The notes beneath the pieces were generated by a model. It did no database searches. It was given only the letters and a program-made list of their open reading frames with translations, and was not told where the DNA came from. The position numbers and the translations under genes were made by a program. DNA of 64,000 bases, taken from the NCBI RefSeq assembly GCF_051195235.1, contig NZ_JBNFZM010000003.1, positions 496,001-560,000 of the forward strand. The letters are read 5' to 3'. This stretch comes from Tateyamaria sp947503385. Lineage in GTDB: Bacteria > Pseudomonadota > Alphaproteobacteria > Rhodobacterales > Rhodobacteraceae. Each line of letters opens with the position of its first letter. Position 1 is the first letter of the stretch. Positions 33,822-42,201 of the stretch are shown one piece after another.

Positions 33822-36776
33822 CTACGATCCTCCCAGAGGATTGAGCCGGATGCTCTGCGTGATAAGCGTATCCAGCAGCCAGCGCCGGTAGTGATATGAC
33901 GTACCCGGGTCGATCACCTCGTGGCCGCTTGCGCTCAGCAGGTTGGCGATTTCGTAGTTTTGCGGGACCGAACCCGGCTGAACAAAGGCACCGCCGACAT
34001 TCAGCAAAATATTGGCGGCTGTTGTGACGCGACCAACGCTCCGCTCAAACGCCTCTTGCGCGGCGCGGTCAGCGGCCAGTGTATTGCCCGCTTCGGACAG
34101 ATCATCCATCATGCCCCGCGCGGTATCTATCGCCTGGTCCACAGGCAGATCGTTTGCGCGCCGGGCAATGTCGGATGCGGGGTTCCACACAGCCTTGGAG
34201 GCAACAAGACTTTTACGGATTGTCGTCAGCGCGTTGCCTGACAGCGGCAAACCGATGCCAACGCCCATCAGGAACAGATCCTGATTGGTGATCGGCCTGC
34301 CGTACCGGTCAAGCCCAGTGTTGTAGGCATAGGCAAATTCAGCAATATCAATGGCGATGGATGCAGGATGAAGCCCGAGGATCAGGTCGGGGATAATCAG
34401 CCAGAAATCAATCCAACTGGCGATATATTCGGTCGGGATGGTCGTTTGGTCAGCCAGCGAATGCCGAAAATCAGCCGCCGACAACTCCGCCTCAGACACC
34501 ATTGGCAAACGGGTGGCATCAAAAGACGTGACCGCCGCGACAGGAACCGCACGGTGGTATGCCAGCTCGTCTTCATCGGGCACCTCGCTTGGCTCAAACA
34601 ATGGATCTACAAAACGGATCTCACGTTCAGGTATCGGAACCATGTGTGGCCAGTTGCGGTGGATCGTTGCGATGTCGTCATGCTCTCTCAGGTCAACATC
34701 GAATGCCTCGTACCAGCTTTGCCCAGCTGCAAAGTTGATCCTCCTCGGCAGCGTCCGCCCCGCGCTGTCAGTTGGGGGCGGTGTTGCCATGATCCGCAGC
34801 ATTGGCCGTCGCTGACCGTCAAAAAAGCCCGGCTCATCCGTGTGGTAGGTGACGTAGTCAAAATCAGCCCGGTAGCCTGCCGTCCCGTCTGTCAAGTCGG
34901 CATAACGAATGTCGAAGCGTGCCCATGGCCCGCCGGACAGATCGCGCGGCTGGCCCGTTTCCTTGTGCACATAAACATCGAGAAACGCGGAATACGTTAC
35001 GCCGTCGGGCCGTTCCGAGACATGCACACCTTCGGTGAGGTAATAGTCGTCCGGCCAAACATCGGTCGTCAGGATCAGATCGCTGACATCGTCATCCGTG
35101 TCTGTGTCAACGTCACTGTCGGTGTCTTGGTCTGGGTCCGTGCCTTCGGGATTGGCTGGACTGTTTTCGGCCCAAGCCTCGTCTTCCGGATCCATCGGCG
35201 CGGGTGCAAATGGCAGAAAGTATGGCCGATACAGCTCTTGTGGTTTGATCGGCTCGCCCCACGGCGGGAACCCGTAATCGGACTTGCGCATGATCACGAT
35301 ATCGACGGTGTCCTGCGCCACCTGTACAATGGATACGCCGGGACCTGCGACGATCAGCAGCTTTGGTTTTTGCTGCTCGACGGGGCGTTCTGCGGCGGGG
35401 AGCGGTTCTGACGTGGCGACATCTGGAGGCGTGGCATCCGGCGGGGCCAGCGGGACATATTCCCAAGTGAACATTGTCTCCAGCGGGCGCTGGGGCCATT
35501 GCCCCGACGAAGCCGGCGGGTTGGTATAGACGTCTTCGGTTTCGATGAGCGGCATTGGAATGGCTTGGATACGGCAGATCAGTCCGTATTCAGCTTCATC
35601 ATCATACACCCCCATACACGTGTGCAGTAAATCCACGGTCATTGCATCGTATGGGTTGGTGCGCGCAATCAATGGCTCAAGATCGGGCACAACCTCGGGG
35701 GCTTGGAACGGTGTGCCACTGTCAAGATACGGGCACGTCGAAATCTTGGTCTCGACCAGCCAAAAGATCAGGTCGAGCCACGCCATATTGCGTGTCGCGC
35801 TGATCTGTCCCTTGGCCAACGGTTCAAAAGACGGCACTTCAGCACCGTTCCACCGCATGATCGCACGGCGAAAGTCGCCAGCTTTGAAGAAGCTCTGGAT
35901 CGGCGCACCGGTCACTGATTTCAGTGACTTCCGCAGATTCTCAGTCCCGTAAATCAACGCCCGGAGATAGAGTTGGATGTCCGCGTTCGCGGTTGACTGC
36001 GCAGGCAAGGCGCGCAAAGCCGCCTTGCGGATGGCACGCGCGTGGGACACTGCGTCGAAGACGGTGTCGGCGTACCAGCTGCGCGGATCGAGCAACCACA
36101 AAAGGCCGGTCTGACCGATCGCTGGCGCAGCCTCGGGTGATGTGTCGGCAGGCTGGGCTGCGGGAAACAGCGACGCCAGAACGGGGATGACCGCATCGAC
36201 AAATCCCGGAACGGCGCGCAGGCCAATCGCGGTGGCCGGTGTGGGCACCTGACCTGCGGGATGTTCGACGGGATCGACCCAAAGGGTCAGTGCCACACTG
36301 CCTTGCCCGTCCCCCGGTCGTCCGCCAGCAAGGCTCCATTCCGTACCCGTCGGATTGTTCAACCCCAAGGAATACGCTGGAGCCGTCGTGGCCTTTGGCG
36401 CGTAAGGTCGAGCGAACAGGCGCACTACATAATCAGACGCCAGATGGTCCGACAAGAGCTGAACGTCAGCAGGCAATTCGTGATAGGCTTGGCTGCCATC
36501 ACACAGGATGGAACAGCTTTGGATCGCTGTATCGGAAGGATCATCCGCACCAAGCCCGGCAAGGTCGGTGAATTCGCATTCCAATATCTGAAAACCCATA
36601 AGCCGAAGGGCGCGGATCGCAGGGGCAATCGCCTCAGACAGCAATTCCAACCCGTGGAGCGTGTAGTGCGCTGCAGGTGTGCCTGCAGCCCAGTCGGGTT
36701 TGACCCCTGCGACATCTGTCAACAGTTGCGGATCCGAAAACAGACCTGCTGTCGCGCGTTGCATAACCAACCCCAT
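33822..36776 (-). CDS. Large-protein cassette, component F (pre-toxin-like C-terminus, 984 aa)
   Basis: First gene of the cassette. The frame opens with TTG at 36794; I use the first ATG at 36776, though the next ATG at 36764 is possible and no strong ribosome site separates them. The N-terminal ~430 residues are mixed alpha/beta. An Asp-rich stretch of D-T-D/D-V-D units lies near residues 544-562 and could bind calcium. At about 790-850, a hydrophobic segment followed by NTGLDRYGRPIT and a Gly-rich helix resembles PT-TG pre-toxin linkers of polymorphic toxins. About 130 residues follow. No signal peptide is present. Function unknown; the toxin link is inference. Confidence 0.6.
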   Translation of the reverse strand: MGLVMQRATAGLFSDPQLLTDVAGVKPDWAAGTPAAHYTLHGLELLSEAIAPAIRALRLMGFQILECEFTDLAGLGADDPSDTAIQSCSILCDGSQAYHELPADVQLLSDHLASDYVVRLFARPYAPKATTAPAYSLGLNNPTGTEWSLAGGRPGDGQGSVALTLWVDPVEHPAGQVPTPATAIGLRAVPGFVDAVIPVLASLFPAAQPADTSPEAAPAIGQTGLLWLLDPRSWYADTVFDAVSHARAIRKAALRALPAQSTANADIQLYLRALIYGTENLRKSLKSVTGAPIQSFFKAGDFRRAIMRWNGAEVPSFEPLAKGQISATRNMAWLDLIFWLVETKISTCPYLDSGTPFQAPEVVPDLEPLIARTNPYDAMTVDLLHTCMGVYDDEAEYGLICRIQAIPMPLIETEDVYTNPPASSGQWPQRPLETMFTWEYVPLAPPDATPPDVATSEPLPAAERPVEQQKPKLLIVAGPGVSIVQVAQDTVDIVIMRKSDYGFPPWGEPIKPQELYRPYFLPFAPAPMDPEDEAWAENSPANPEGTDPDQDTDSDVDTDTDDDVSDLILTTDVWPDDYYLTEGVHVSERPDGVTYSAFLDVYVHKETGQPRDLSGGPWARFDIRYADLTDGTAGYRADFDYVTYHTDEPGFFDGQRRPMLRIMATPPPTDSAGRTLPRRINFAAGQSWYEAFDVDLREHDDIATIHRNWPHMVPIPEREIRFVDPLFEPSEVPDEDELAYHRAVPVAAVTSFDATRLPMVSEAELSAADFRHSLADQTTIPTEYIASWIDFWLIIPDLILGLHPASIAIDIAEFAYAYNTGLDRYGRPITNQDLFLMGVGIGLPLSGNALTTIRKSLVASKAVWNPASDIARRANDLPVDQAIDTARGMMDDLSEAGNTLAADRAAQEAFERSVGRVTTAANILLNVGGAFVQPGSVPQNYEIANLLSASGHEVIDPGTSYHYRRWLLDTLITQSIRLNPLGGS

Positions 36777-36787
36777 TAAAATGCGCG

Positions 36788-36829
36788 ACGTCAAATGGTT
36801 GAAAACGCGGTATTTTTCAAAATTGACGT
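36788..36829. promoter_or_regulatory. Nested palindrome upstream of the large-protein operon
   Basis: Two inverted-repeat pairs share nearly the same centre. Outer arms are ACGTCAA (36788-36794) and TTGACGT (36823-36829). Inner arms are TTGAAAA (36799-36805) and TTTTCAA (36814-36820). All arms are perfect. The element ends 12 bases before the component F start, and the right outer arm contains a -35-like TTGACG on the plus strand, toward the Lrp-like gene. It looks like a dimeric or tetrameric regulator site controlling one or both directions. Confidence 0.5.
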
Positions 36830-37175
36830 ACTAATAACCTTGATCCTAGTCATAGCAGAGCGCGCACCGTCAAGGATTTTTTGGCCGCCTTCGCCCGTGG
36901 CCCGAGCCGATGAACGCCATACACACCAGTGCAACCGGGGCGTGGAGCGGGCACGAGCGTACAGCCCTTGTGGATCAATCCCATGCGCCTTTCTCACGGC
37001 CTGTATGGAACATCGCCTTGCGCACCTACGTCCAAGCGCTGTGACCTATGGCTCGAATATGTGGCAGGCCTTTCGGCCAATTGTCCGGGGCCGGTTTCCT
37101 TTTGCGGTCGCTTGCGCAACAGTGCGACCGGCGCGTTACGACGGTTCACGCATAAACAGCCGGGAGGGCAATCGC
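36830..37175. other. Divergent intergenic region
   Basis: About 346 bases separate the palindrome from the plus-strand Lrp-like gene. An open frame runs across it toward that gene, but its residues look random and it lacks a ribosome site, so I regard it as non-coding. It should hold the promoters of both divergent units. Nothing else is recognised. Confidence 0.5.
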
Positions 37176-37412
37176 ATGACTTGTGTTTTCGTTCAGGTCC
37201 GGTGCAAGCCGGGAAAGACTTATGCGGTGGCAGAAGCCATCCTGCTCGAAGAAAAACACTCCGAAATGTACTCGACCAGTGGGGATTATGACCTGCTTGT
37301 CAAAATCTACATTCCGGACGGCGCCGACACGGGCCGTTTCGTCAACGATCTGTTTGGCAGCATTCCAGGGATCGAGCGGACATTGACGACCATAACGTTT
37401 TCGGCATTCTGA
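37176..37412 (+). CDS. Stand-alone Lrp/AsnC effector-binding (RAM) domain protein
   Basis: A 78-residue protein with the alpha/beta RAM fold that binds amino acids in Lrp/AsnC regulators (MTCVFVQVRCKPGKTYAVAE, GDYDLLVKIYIPD, GIERTLTTITF), but without a DNA-binding domain. GGGAGGG precedes the ATG by six bases. Such proteins form oligomeric rings and may modulate partner regulators or bind ligand directly. It lies 23 bases before a branched-chain-type ABC transporter and probably shares its transcript, which fits a role in sensing the imported compound. Confidence 0.85.
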   Translation: MTCVFVQVRCKPGKTYAVAEAILLEEKHSEMYSTSGDYDLLVKIYIPDGADTGRFVNDLFGSIPGIERTLTTITFSAF

Positions 37413-37435
37413 ATTTAACGATGGGGAGAGAAAGA

Positions 37436-38566
37436 ATGAAGCAACTCATGTTGGCGGCTGCCGTCGGGGCGTTGTCCGCGGCGTCTGTCATGGCAGATAC
37501 AAAGATCGGGATGATCACTACGCTTTCTGGCGGGGGTGCGGGGCTGGGCATTGATGTCCGCGACGGCTTTATGCTGGCGATCGAGCAATCGGGCCGGTCC
37601 GACATCGAGGTCGTCATCGAAGACGATCAGCGCAAACCGGACATTGCCGTTCAGTTGGCCGACAAGATGATCCAGTCTGAAAAGGTCGATGTGATGACCG
37701 GCATCATCTGGTCCAACCTCGCTATGGCGGTGGTGCCTGCGGCGGTCAACCAGAACGTGTTTTACCTGTCGCCAAATGCGGGCCCAAGCGCCCTTGCCGG
37801 TAAGGGCTGTCACCCGAACTACTTTAATGTGGCATGGCAAAACGACAATTTGCACGAAGGTGCAGGTGCCTTTGCCAACACTGCCGGATATGGCAACAGC
37901 TTTATCCTCGCGCCGAACTATCCGGCGGGCAAGGACGCACTGACCGGTTACAAACGCATGTTCGAAGGCGATATCGCCGGAGAAATCTTTACCCAGTTGG
38001 GCCAGACCGACTACGCCGCCGAAATCGCGCAAATCCGCGCGTCCGGGGCCGACAGCGTGTTTTTCTTCCTGCCGGGGGGCATGGGAATTTCCTTTCTCAA
38101 GCAATACGCGGACAGCGGCGTGGACTTGCCCGTCGTCGGGCCCGCGTTCAGCTTTGATCAAGGGATTCTGCAAGCCGTCGGCGACGCCGCATTGGGCGTT
38201 GTGAATACATCGCAGTGGAACAAAGACATCGACAATCCGACCAACGCGGCCTTTGTCGAAAGCTTTGGTGCCAAATATGGCCGTCTGCCGTCGCTTTATG
38301 CCAGTCAGGGATTCGATACGGCCAACCTGCTGCTATCTGCGTTGGACAAGGCCGCGCCAAGCGATGCGGATGCGTTCCGCGACGCCTTGCGCGCAGCGGA
38401 ATTTGACAGCACCCGCGGCGATTTCGCCTTTGGTCCCAATCAGCATCCCATTCAAACGATCTACGCCCGCGAGGTCGTCCGGGAAGGCGATGTACTGACC
38501 AACAAGATCATCGGCGTCGCACTTGAAAACCACAGCGACGTCTACGCCGCCGATTGCAAGATGTAA
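37436..38566 (+). CDS. Branched-chain-type ABC transporter substrate-binding protein
   Basis: A 376-residue periplasmic binding protein of the LivK/type I fold. The signal peptide is AAAVGALSAASVMA|DTK and GGGGAGAGAAAG precedes the ATG. Typical blocks are KIGMITTLSGGGAGLGIDVRDG, SEKVDVMTGIIWSN and FILAPNYPAGKDA. Two Cys residues (GKGCHPN and the C-terminal ADCKM) could form a disulphide. With the four following genes it makes a complete HAAT-family importer. The ligand is not decided: many alphaproteobacterial members bind aromatic acids, amides or other amino acids rather than leucine. Confidence 0.9.
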   Translation: MKQLMLAAAVGALSAASVMADTKIGMITTLSGGGAGLGIDVRDGFMLAIEQSGRSDIEVVIEDDQRKPDIAVQLADKMIQSEKVDVMTGIIWSNLAMAVVPAAVNQNVFYLSPNAGPSALAGKGCHPNYFNVAWQNDNLHEGAGAFANTAGYGNSFILAPNYPAGKDALTGYKRMFEGDIAGEIFTQLGQTDYAAEIAQIRASGADSVFFFLPGGMGISFLKQYADSGVDLPVVGPAFSFDQGILQAVGDAALGVVNTSQWNKDIDNPTNAAFVESFGAKYGRLPSLYASQGFDTANLLLSALDKAAPSDADAFRDALRAAEFDSTRGDFAFGPNQHPIQTIYAREVVREGDVLTNKIIGVALENHSDVYAADCKM

Positions 38567-38622
38567 GAAAATGCACCCCGGCCTGTGTGCAAACGCGGGC
38601 CGGGGCCAATTGAACATCCCCC

Positions 38623-39543
38623 ATGAGCACCCTTCTTCTGATTGAGCAGATCCTGAACGGACTGCAATTCGGCGTCATGCTGTTTTTGATGTCGGCGGGC
38701 CTGACGCTGATCTTTGGTGTGATGGGGCTGATCAATCTGGCACATGGATCGCTTTATATGGTGGGGGCGTTTGCTGCCGCCGCTGTGGCCGGGGCCACGG
38801 GATCGTTTCTGTTGGCGCTGATCACCGCATTGGCTGCGGCGGCGACGGCGGGTGCCTTGGTCGAGATTGTCGTGATCCGAAGGCTATACCGGGCGACCCA
38901 TCTGGATCAGGTGCTGGCCACCTTTGCGCTGATCCTGATCTTTTCCGAAGGCACCCGATGGGTATTTGGCTCATTCCCACTGTTTCTGGATATTCCCGAT
39001 GCACTGTCTGGACCGGTCAGCTTGCCCGGTGGGATCAAATACCCCCTATACCGTCTCGCCCTGATTGGCATCGGCATTCTGGTCGCTCTTGGCCTCTGGT
39101 GGTTGACGGCGCGGACACGGCTGGGAATTCAAATCCGGGCCGGTGAAAACGACCGCGAGATGATTGCCGCGCTCGGCGTCGACATTTCCCGGCTTTACAC
39201 CATCGTGTTCGCGCTTGGTGCAGCACTTGCCGGATTGGCGGGCGCATTGGTGGGCGCAATCCAATCGGTGCAGATCGGCATGGGCGAACCTGTGTTGATC
39301 CTCGCCTTTGTCGTGATCGTCATAGGTGGGATCGGCTCTATCAAAGGGGCTTTTGTCGGCGCGCTGCTGGTCGGTTTGACGGACACTTTGGGCGGAATTT
39401 TTCTGCCGGAACTGTTCAAACTGTTCATGGAGACAGATGCCGCCACCCAGACCGGGTCGGCGCTTGCCTCAATGGCGGTCTACATCCTGATGAGCCTTGT
39501 GCTGATCTGGCGACCCACCGGCCTCTTCGGAGCGCGCGCATGA
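38623..39543 (+). CDS. Branched-chain-type ABC permease, LivH-like
   Basis: A 306-residue inner-membrane permease. The N-terminus reads LLLIEQILNGLQFGVMLFLMSAGLTLIFGVMGLINLAHG, where the G-x-x-N-x-A-H-G motif is diagnostic for LivH. It also has the loop GENDREMIAALGVDISRLYT that contacts the ATPases, and a series of about eight hydrophobic segments. Its stop overlaps the next permease start by 4 bases. It forms the channel with the LivM-like partner. Confidence 0.92.
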   Translation: MSTLLLIEQILNGLQFGVMLFLMSAGLTLIFGVMGLINLAHGSLYMVGAFAAAAVAGATGSFLLALITALAAAATAGALVEIVVIRRLYRATHLDQVLATFALILIFSEGTRWVFGSFPLFLDIPDALSGPVSLPGGIKYPLYRLALIGIGILVALGLWWLTARTRLGIQIRAGENDREMIAALGVDISRLYTIVFALGAALAGLAGALVGAIQSVQIGMGEPVLILAFVVIVIGGIGSIKGAFVGALLVGLTDTLGGIFLPELFKLFMETDAATQTGSALASMAVYILMSLVLIWRPTGLFGARA

Positions 39544-40523
39544 TTGCGGAACGGTACATCAATGCGGTGGTGCTGCTTGGCCTGCTGGTGGTGCCCAGCT
39601 ATGCGTTGATGGTCGATGAACCCTTTACCATCACGTTGGCGACGCGGGCAGTTGTGCTGGCATTGGCTGCGGTCGGGTTGAACATCGCGCTTGGCACCGG
39701 CGGCCTTGTCAGCCTCGGCCATGCGGTGTTCTTTGGGTTGGGGGGCTATGCGATGGGCATTCTTGCGTTCCATGCCCAGACCTACGCGCCTTTGTCGCTG
39801 GGGATATTCGAAATTGGCGGCACCAAATCCATGCCGATCATCTGGCTTGTCGCGATTGTTGTGTCGGCTTTGGCCGCGCTGGCCATTGGTCTGCTGAGTT
39901 TGCGCACGTCCGGTGTGTATTTCATCATGATCACGCTGGCCTTCGGGCAGATGTTCTACTACTTCGCCATTTCCTGGAGCGCGTATGGCGGTGAAGACGG
40001 GCTTTCGATCTATCTGCGCAATGATTTTCCAGGGCTGAACACGTTGCAGCCCATGCCGTTCTTTGGGCTTTGTCTTGCGTTGCTTTGCCTTGCCCTGATC
40101 CTGCACTGGCGGCTTTTGCTGTCGCCCTTTGGGCTGGCGCTGAATGCCGCACGACAAGCGCCGCAAAGGGTCGAAACCGTTGGGTTGAATCCTATGCGGC
40201 TGCGGCTTGTGGCCTTTGTGATTTCGGGCGCAGTCACCGGTCTGGCGGGCGCGCTTTTTGCCGATCTCAACCGGTTTGTCAGCCCGACCATGTTCAGTTG
40301 GCAACTGTCGGGCGAATTGATCGTTTTGATCATCATTGGCGGTGTCGGGCGGCTGTTTGGCCCGGTGCTTGGCGCAATCCTGTTTGTTGTGCTGGAGCAT
40401 TGGCTGGGTGCGGTCACCGATTTCTGGCACGTCTGGCTTGGGGTCATTCTGCTGTTAATCGTTCTGTTTGCGCGCGGCGGTTTGCTGGGGTTGCTGACGG
40501 GAAAGGAGGGGCCACATGTCTGA
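39540..40523 (+). CDS. Branched-chain-type ABC permease, LivM-like
   Basis: A 327-residue permease with the LivM signature GLNIALGTGGLVSLGHAVFFGLGGY near the N-terminus and the coupling loop ALNAARQAPQRVETVGLNPMRLRL. About ten hydrophobic segments are visible. It overlaps both neighbours (ATGA with LivH-like, 8 bases with the ATPase), so expression is tightly coupled. Confidence 0.92.
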   Translation: MIAERYINAVVLLGLLVVPSYALMVDEPFTITLATRAVVLALAAVGLNIALGTGGLVSLGHAVFFGLGGYAMGILAFHAQTYAPLSLGIFEIGGTKSMPIIWLVAIVVSALAALAIGLLSLRTSGVYFIMITLAFGQMFYYFAISWSAYGGEDGLSIYLRNDFPGLNTLQPMPFFGLCLALLCLALILHWRLLLSPFGLALNAARQAPQRVETVGLNPMRLRLVAFVISGAVTGLAGALFADLNRFVSPTMFSWQLSGELIVLIIIGGVGRLFGPVLGAILFVVLEHWLGAVTDFWHVWLGVILLLIVLFARGGLLGLLTGKEGPHV

Positions 40524-41265
40524 CGCGGTCCTGAGCACCAAGAACCTCGTAAAAACCTTTGGCGCGCTCAAGGCAATTGATGATGTGTCGGTCGATCTGC
40601 GACCGGGCGAAATTCACGCGATCATCGGCCCCAACGGAGCGGGCAAATCGACCTTGATTGCTCAGATTGCTGGCGCATTGCGCCCGGACGCGGGCTCTGT
40701 CTGGATGGGGGATCGGGATGTCACGCGACTCGACACAAGCGCCCGCGCACGCTTGGGCCTTGGCAGAACCTTCCAGATTTCCGCCCTCGCGATGGAAGAT
40801 ACGGTTCTCGAAAATGTTTTGCTCGGCGCTTTGGGCCATAGCGGTAAGCCGTGGCGGTTATTCCGCAAGGTGCACGCTGATGCTGAATTGCGCGCGCGCG
40901 CCATGGCCGCGCTGGAACGGGTCCAATTGGCGGACGCGACACATACGCGTACATCCGCGCTAAGCCATGGGTTGCGCAGACAGTTGGAGGTTGCGGTTGC
41001 GTTGACCCTGAACCCGCGCGCCTTTGTCATGGACGAACCCATGGCCGGTCTGGGTGCCGAGGGGTCCAAGGTGATGACCGGGTTTCTGGATGGGTTACGG
41101 CAGGAGGCGCCGATCCTGTTAATCGAACACGACATGGACGCAGTGTTCGCCCTTGCCGATCGCATCAGTGTTTTGGTCTATGGGCAGGTCATCGCAAGCG
41201 GGACGGTGGATGACATCCGCCGCTCAGCCGAGGTACGGCGCGCTTATCTGGGAGAGGACGCATGA
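40516..41265 (+). CDS. Branched-chain-type ABC ATPase, LivG-like
   Basis: A 249-residue ATPase. Walker A is GPNGAGKSTL, the Q-loop-region is LGRTFQIS, the signature is degenerate (ALSHGLRRQLEVAVAL, with H-G-L in place of the usual Y-G-D/G-Q), Walker B is FVMDEPMAGL and the switch His is in LIEHDMDAVF. L-G-R-T-F-Q and the M-A-G-L block are typical of LivG. It overlaps LivM-like and LivF-like genes. Confidence 0.9.
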   Translation: MSDAVLSTKNLVKTFGALKAIDDVSVDLRPGEIHAIIGPNGAGKSTLIAQIAGALRPDAGSVWMGDRDVTRLDTSARARLGLGRTFQISALAMEDTVLENVLLGALGHSGKPWRLFRKVHADAELRARAMAALERVQLADATHTRTSALSHGLRRQLEVAVALTLNPRAFVMDEPMAGLGAEGSKVMTGFLDGLRQEAPILLIEHDMDAVFALADRISVLVYGQVIASGTVDDIRRSAEVRRAYLGEDA

Positions 41266-41966
41266 GCCTGCTGGTCGTCCGGGGTCTGATGGCGTCTTAC
41301 GGCACCACGCCCGCGCTCTTTGGCGTCGACCTGTCCTTGAACGAGGGCGAGGTGGTGGCCCTGATGGGGCGCAATGGCATGGGTAAGTCCACCACCGTCA
41401 AAGCAATCTGCCGGATGATCGGATCGACAGGGACATTGACCATGGATCAGCACGACCTGCACCAATTGCCAAGCCACAAGGTTGCCCGCCTTGGCATCGG
41501 TCTTGTACCCGAAGGGAGGCGTTGTTTCCGCGACCTGACAGTGACCGAAAACCTGATGGCATCGACGCGGCGTGGCCCGTGGGACATCGCCCGCGTCGCC
41601 AACCTCTTTCCGCGCCTCGCAGAACGCAAAGGACAAGTGGCCGCGTCCCTGTCTGGTGGCGAACAGCAGATGCTGGCGATTGGACGCGCGCTTGTGACAA
41701 ACCCGCGCCTCTTGATACTCGACGAGGCAACCGAAGGACTGGCCCCGATTGTGCGTCAGGAGATTTGGTCCGCGATCAGCCAGATCAGAGACGAAACTGG
41801 CATGGCGATCCTGCTGATCGACAAGACACTTCGGGAACTGGCAAAGGTCGCGGACCGTGCGGTCATCCTTGCGCGCGGACAAACCGTGTGGAGCGGCGAC
41901 ATGGCCGATCTGACCCCGGATATCACACACGCCCATGTCGGCGTACACCAAGATCAGAACGGTTGA
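41262..41966 (+). CDS. Branched-chain-type ABC ATPase, LivF-like
   Basis: A 234-residue ATPase. Walker A is GRNGMGKSTTVKAI, with the G-R-N-G-x-G-K typical of LivF. The signature is SLSGGEQQMLAIGRAL, Walker B LLILDEATEGLAP, and the switch region LLIDKTL carries Asp-Lys where LivF often has V-E-Q-N. The usual switch His is absent, as in many LivF proteins. It ends the five-gene transporter operon; the ATG overlaps the LivG-like stop. Confidence 0.9.
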   Translation: MSLLVVRGLMASYGTTPALFGVDLSLNEGEVVALMGRNGMGKSTTVKAICRMIGSTGTLTMDQHDLHQLPSHKVARLGIGLVPEGRRCFRDLTVTENLMASTRRGPWDIARVANLFPRLAERKGQVAASLSGGEQQMLAIGRALVTNPRLLILDEATEGLAPIVRQEIWSAISQIRDETGMAILLIDKTLRELAKVADRAVILARGQTVWSGDMADLTPDITHAHVGVHQDQNG

Positions 41967-42091
41967 GTATCTCCGCCCCTTCTATCGCCCAAACAAATTG
42001 CTCCGGCTGGCTTAGCACATTCCATGCCAATCAATTCTGCCAGCGGTGCCAGATTACAACCCGCCGCATTTTGGGAGATCAATGACCCTAC

Positions 42092-42119
42092 AAAAAAGTG
42101 AGGCCTCAGCGCGCGCCTC
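42092..42119 (-). terminator. Likely rho-independent terminator of the SsuABC-like operon
   Basis: Read on the minus strand, GAGGC pairs with GCCTC across a 10-base loop and is followed after two bases by six T. It lies about 85 bases past the stop of the permease gene, in the gap between convergent operons. The stem is short, so strength is uncertain. Confidence 0.4.
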
Positions 42120-42201
42120 TTTCTCAACCGGCAATAAACCCGGAGCGTTGACGATCCTGTAGAATAGGACAGGTGCTGGCGGCGCAGAGACGATGCTCTG
42201 C

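Noticed and set aside
20296..36776. Reading the large-protein operon as an extracellular contractile injection system
   Set aside because: No sheath, tube, baseplate, spike or AAA+ gene is visible; only the size and packing are similar.
36795..37412. Longer version of the Lrp-like gene starting near the palindrome
   Set aside because: The first 127 codons have no homology or ribosome site; the ATG at 37176 has GGGAGGG and starts the RAM domain.
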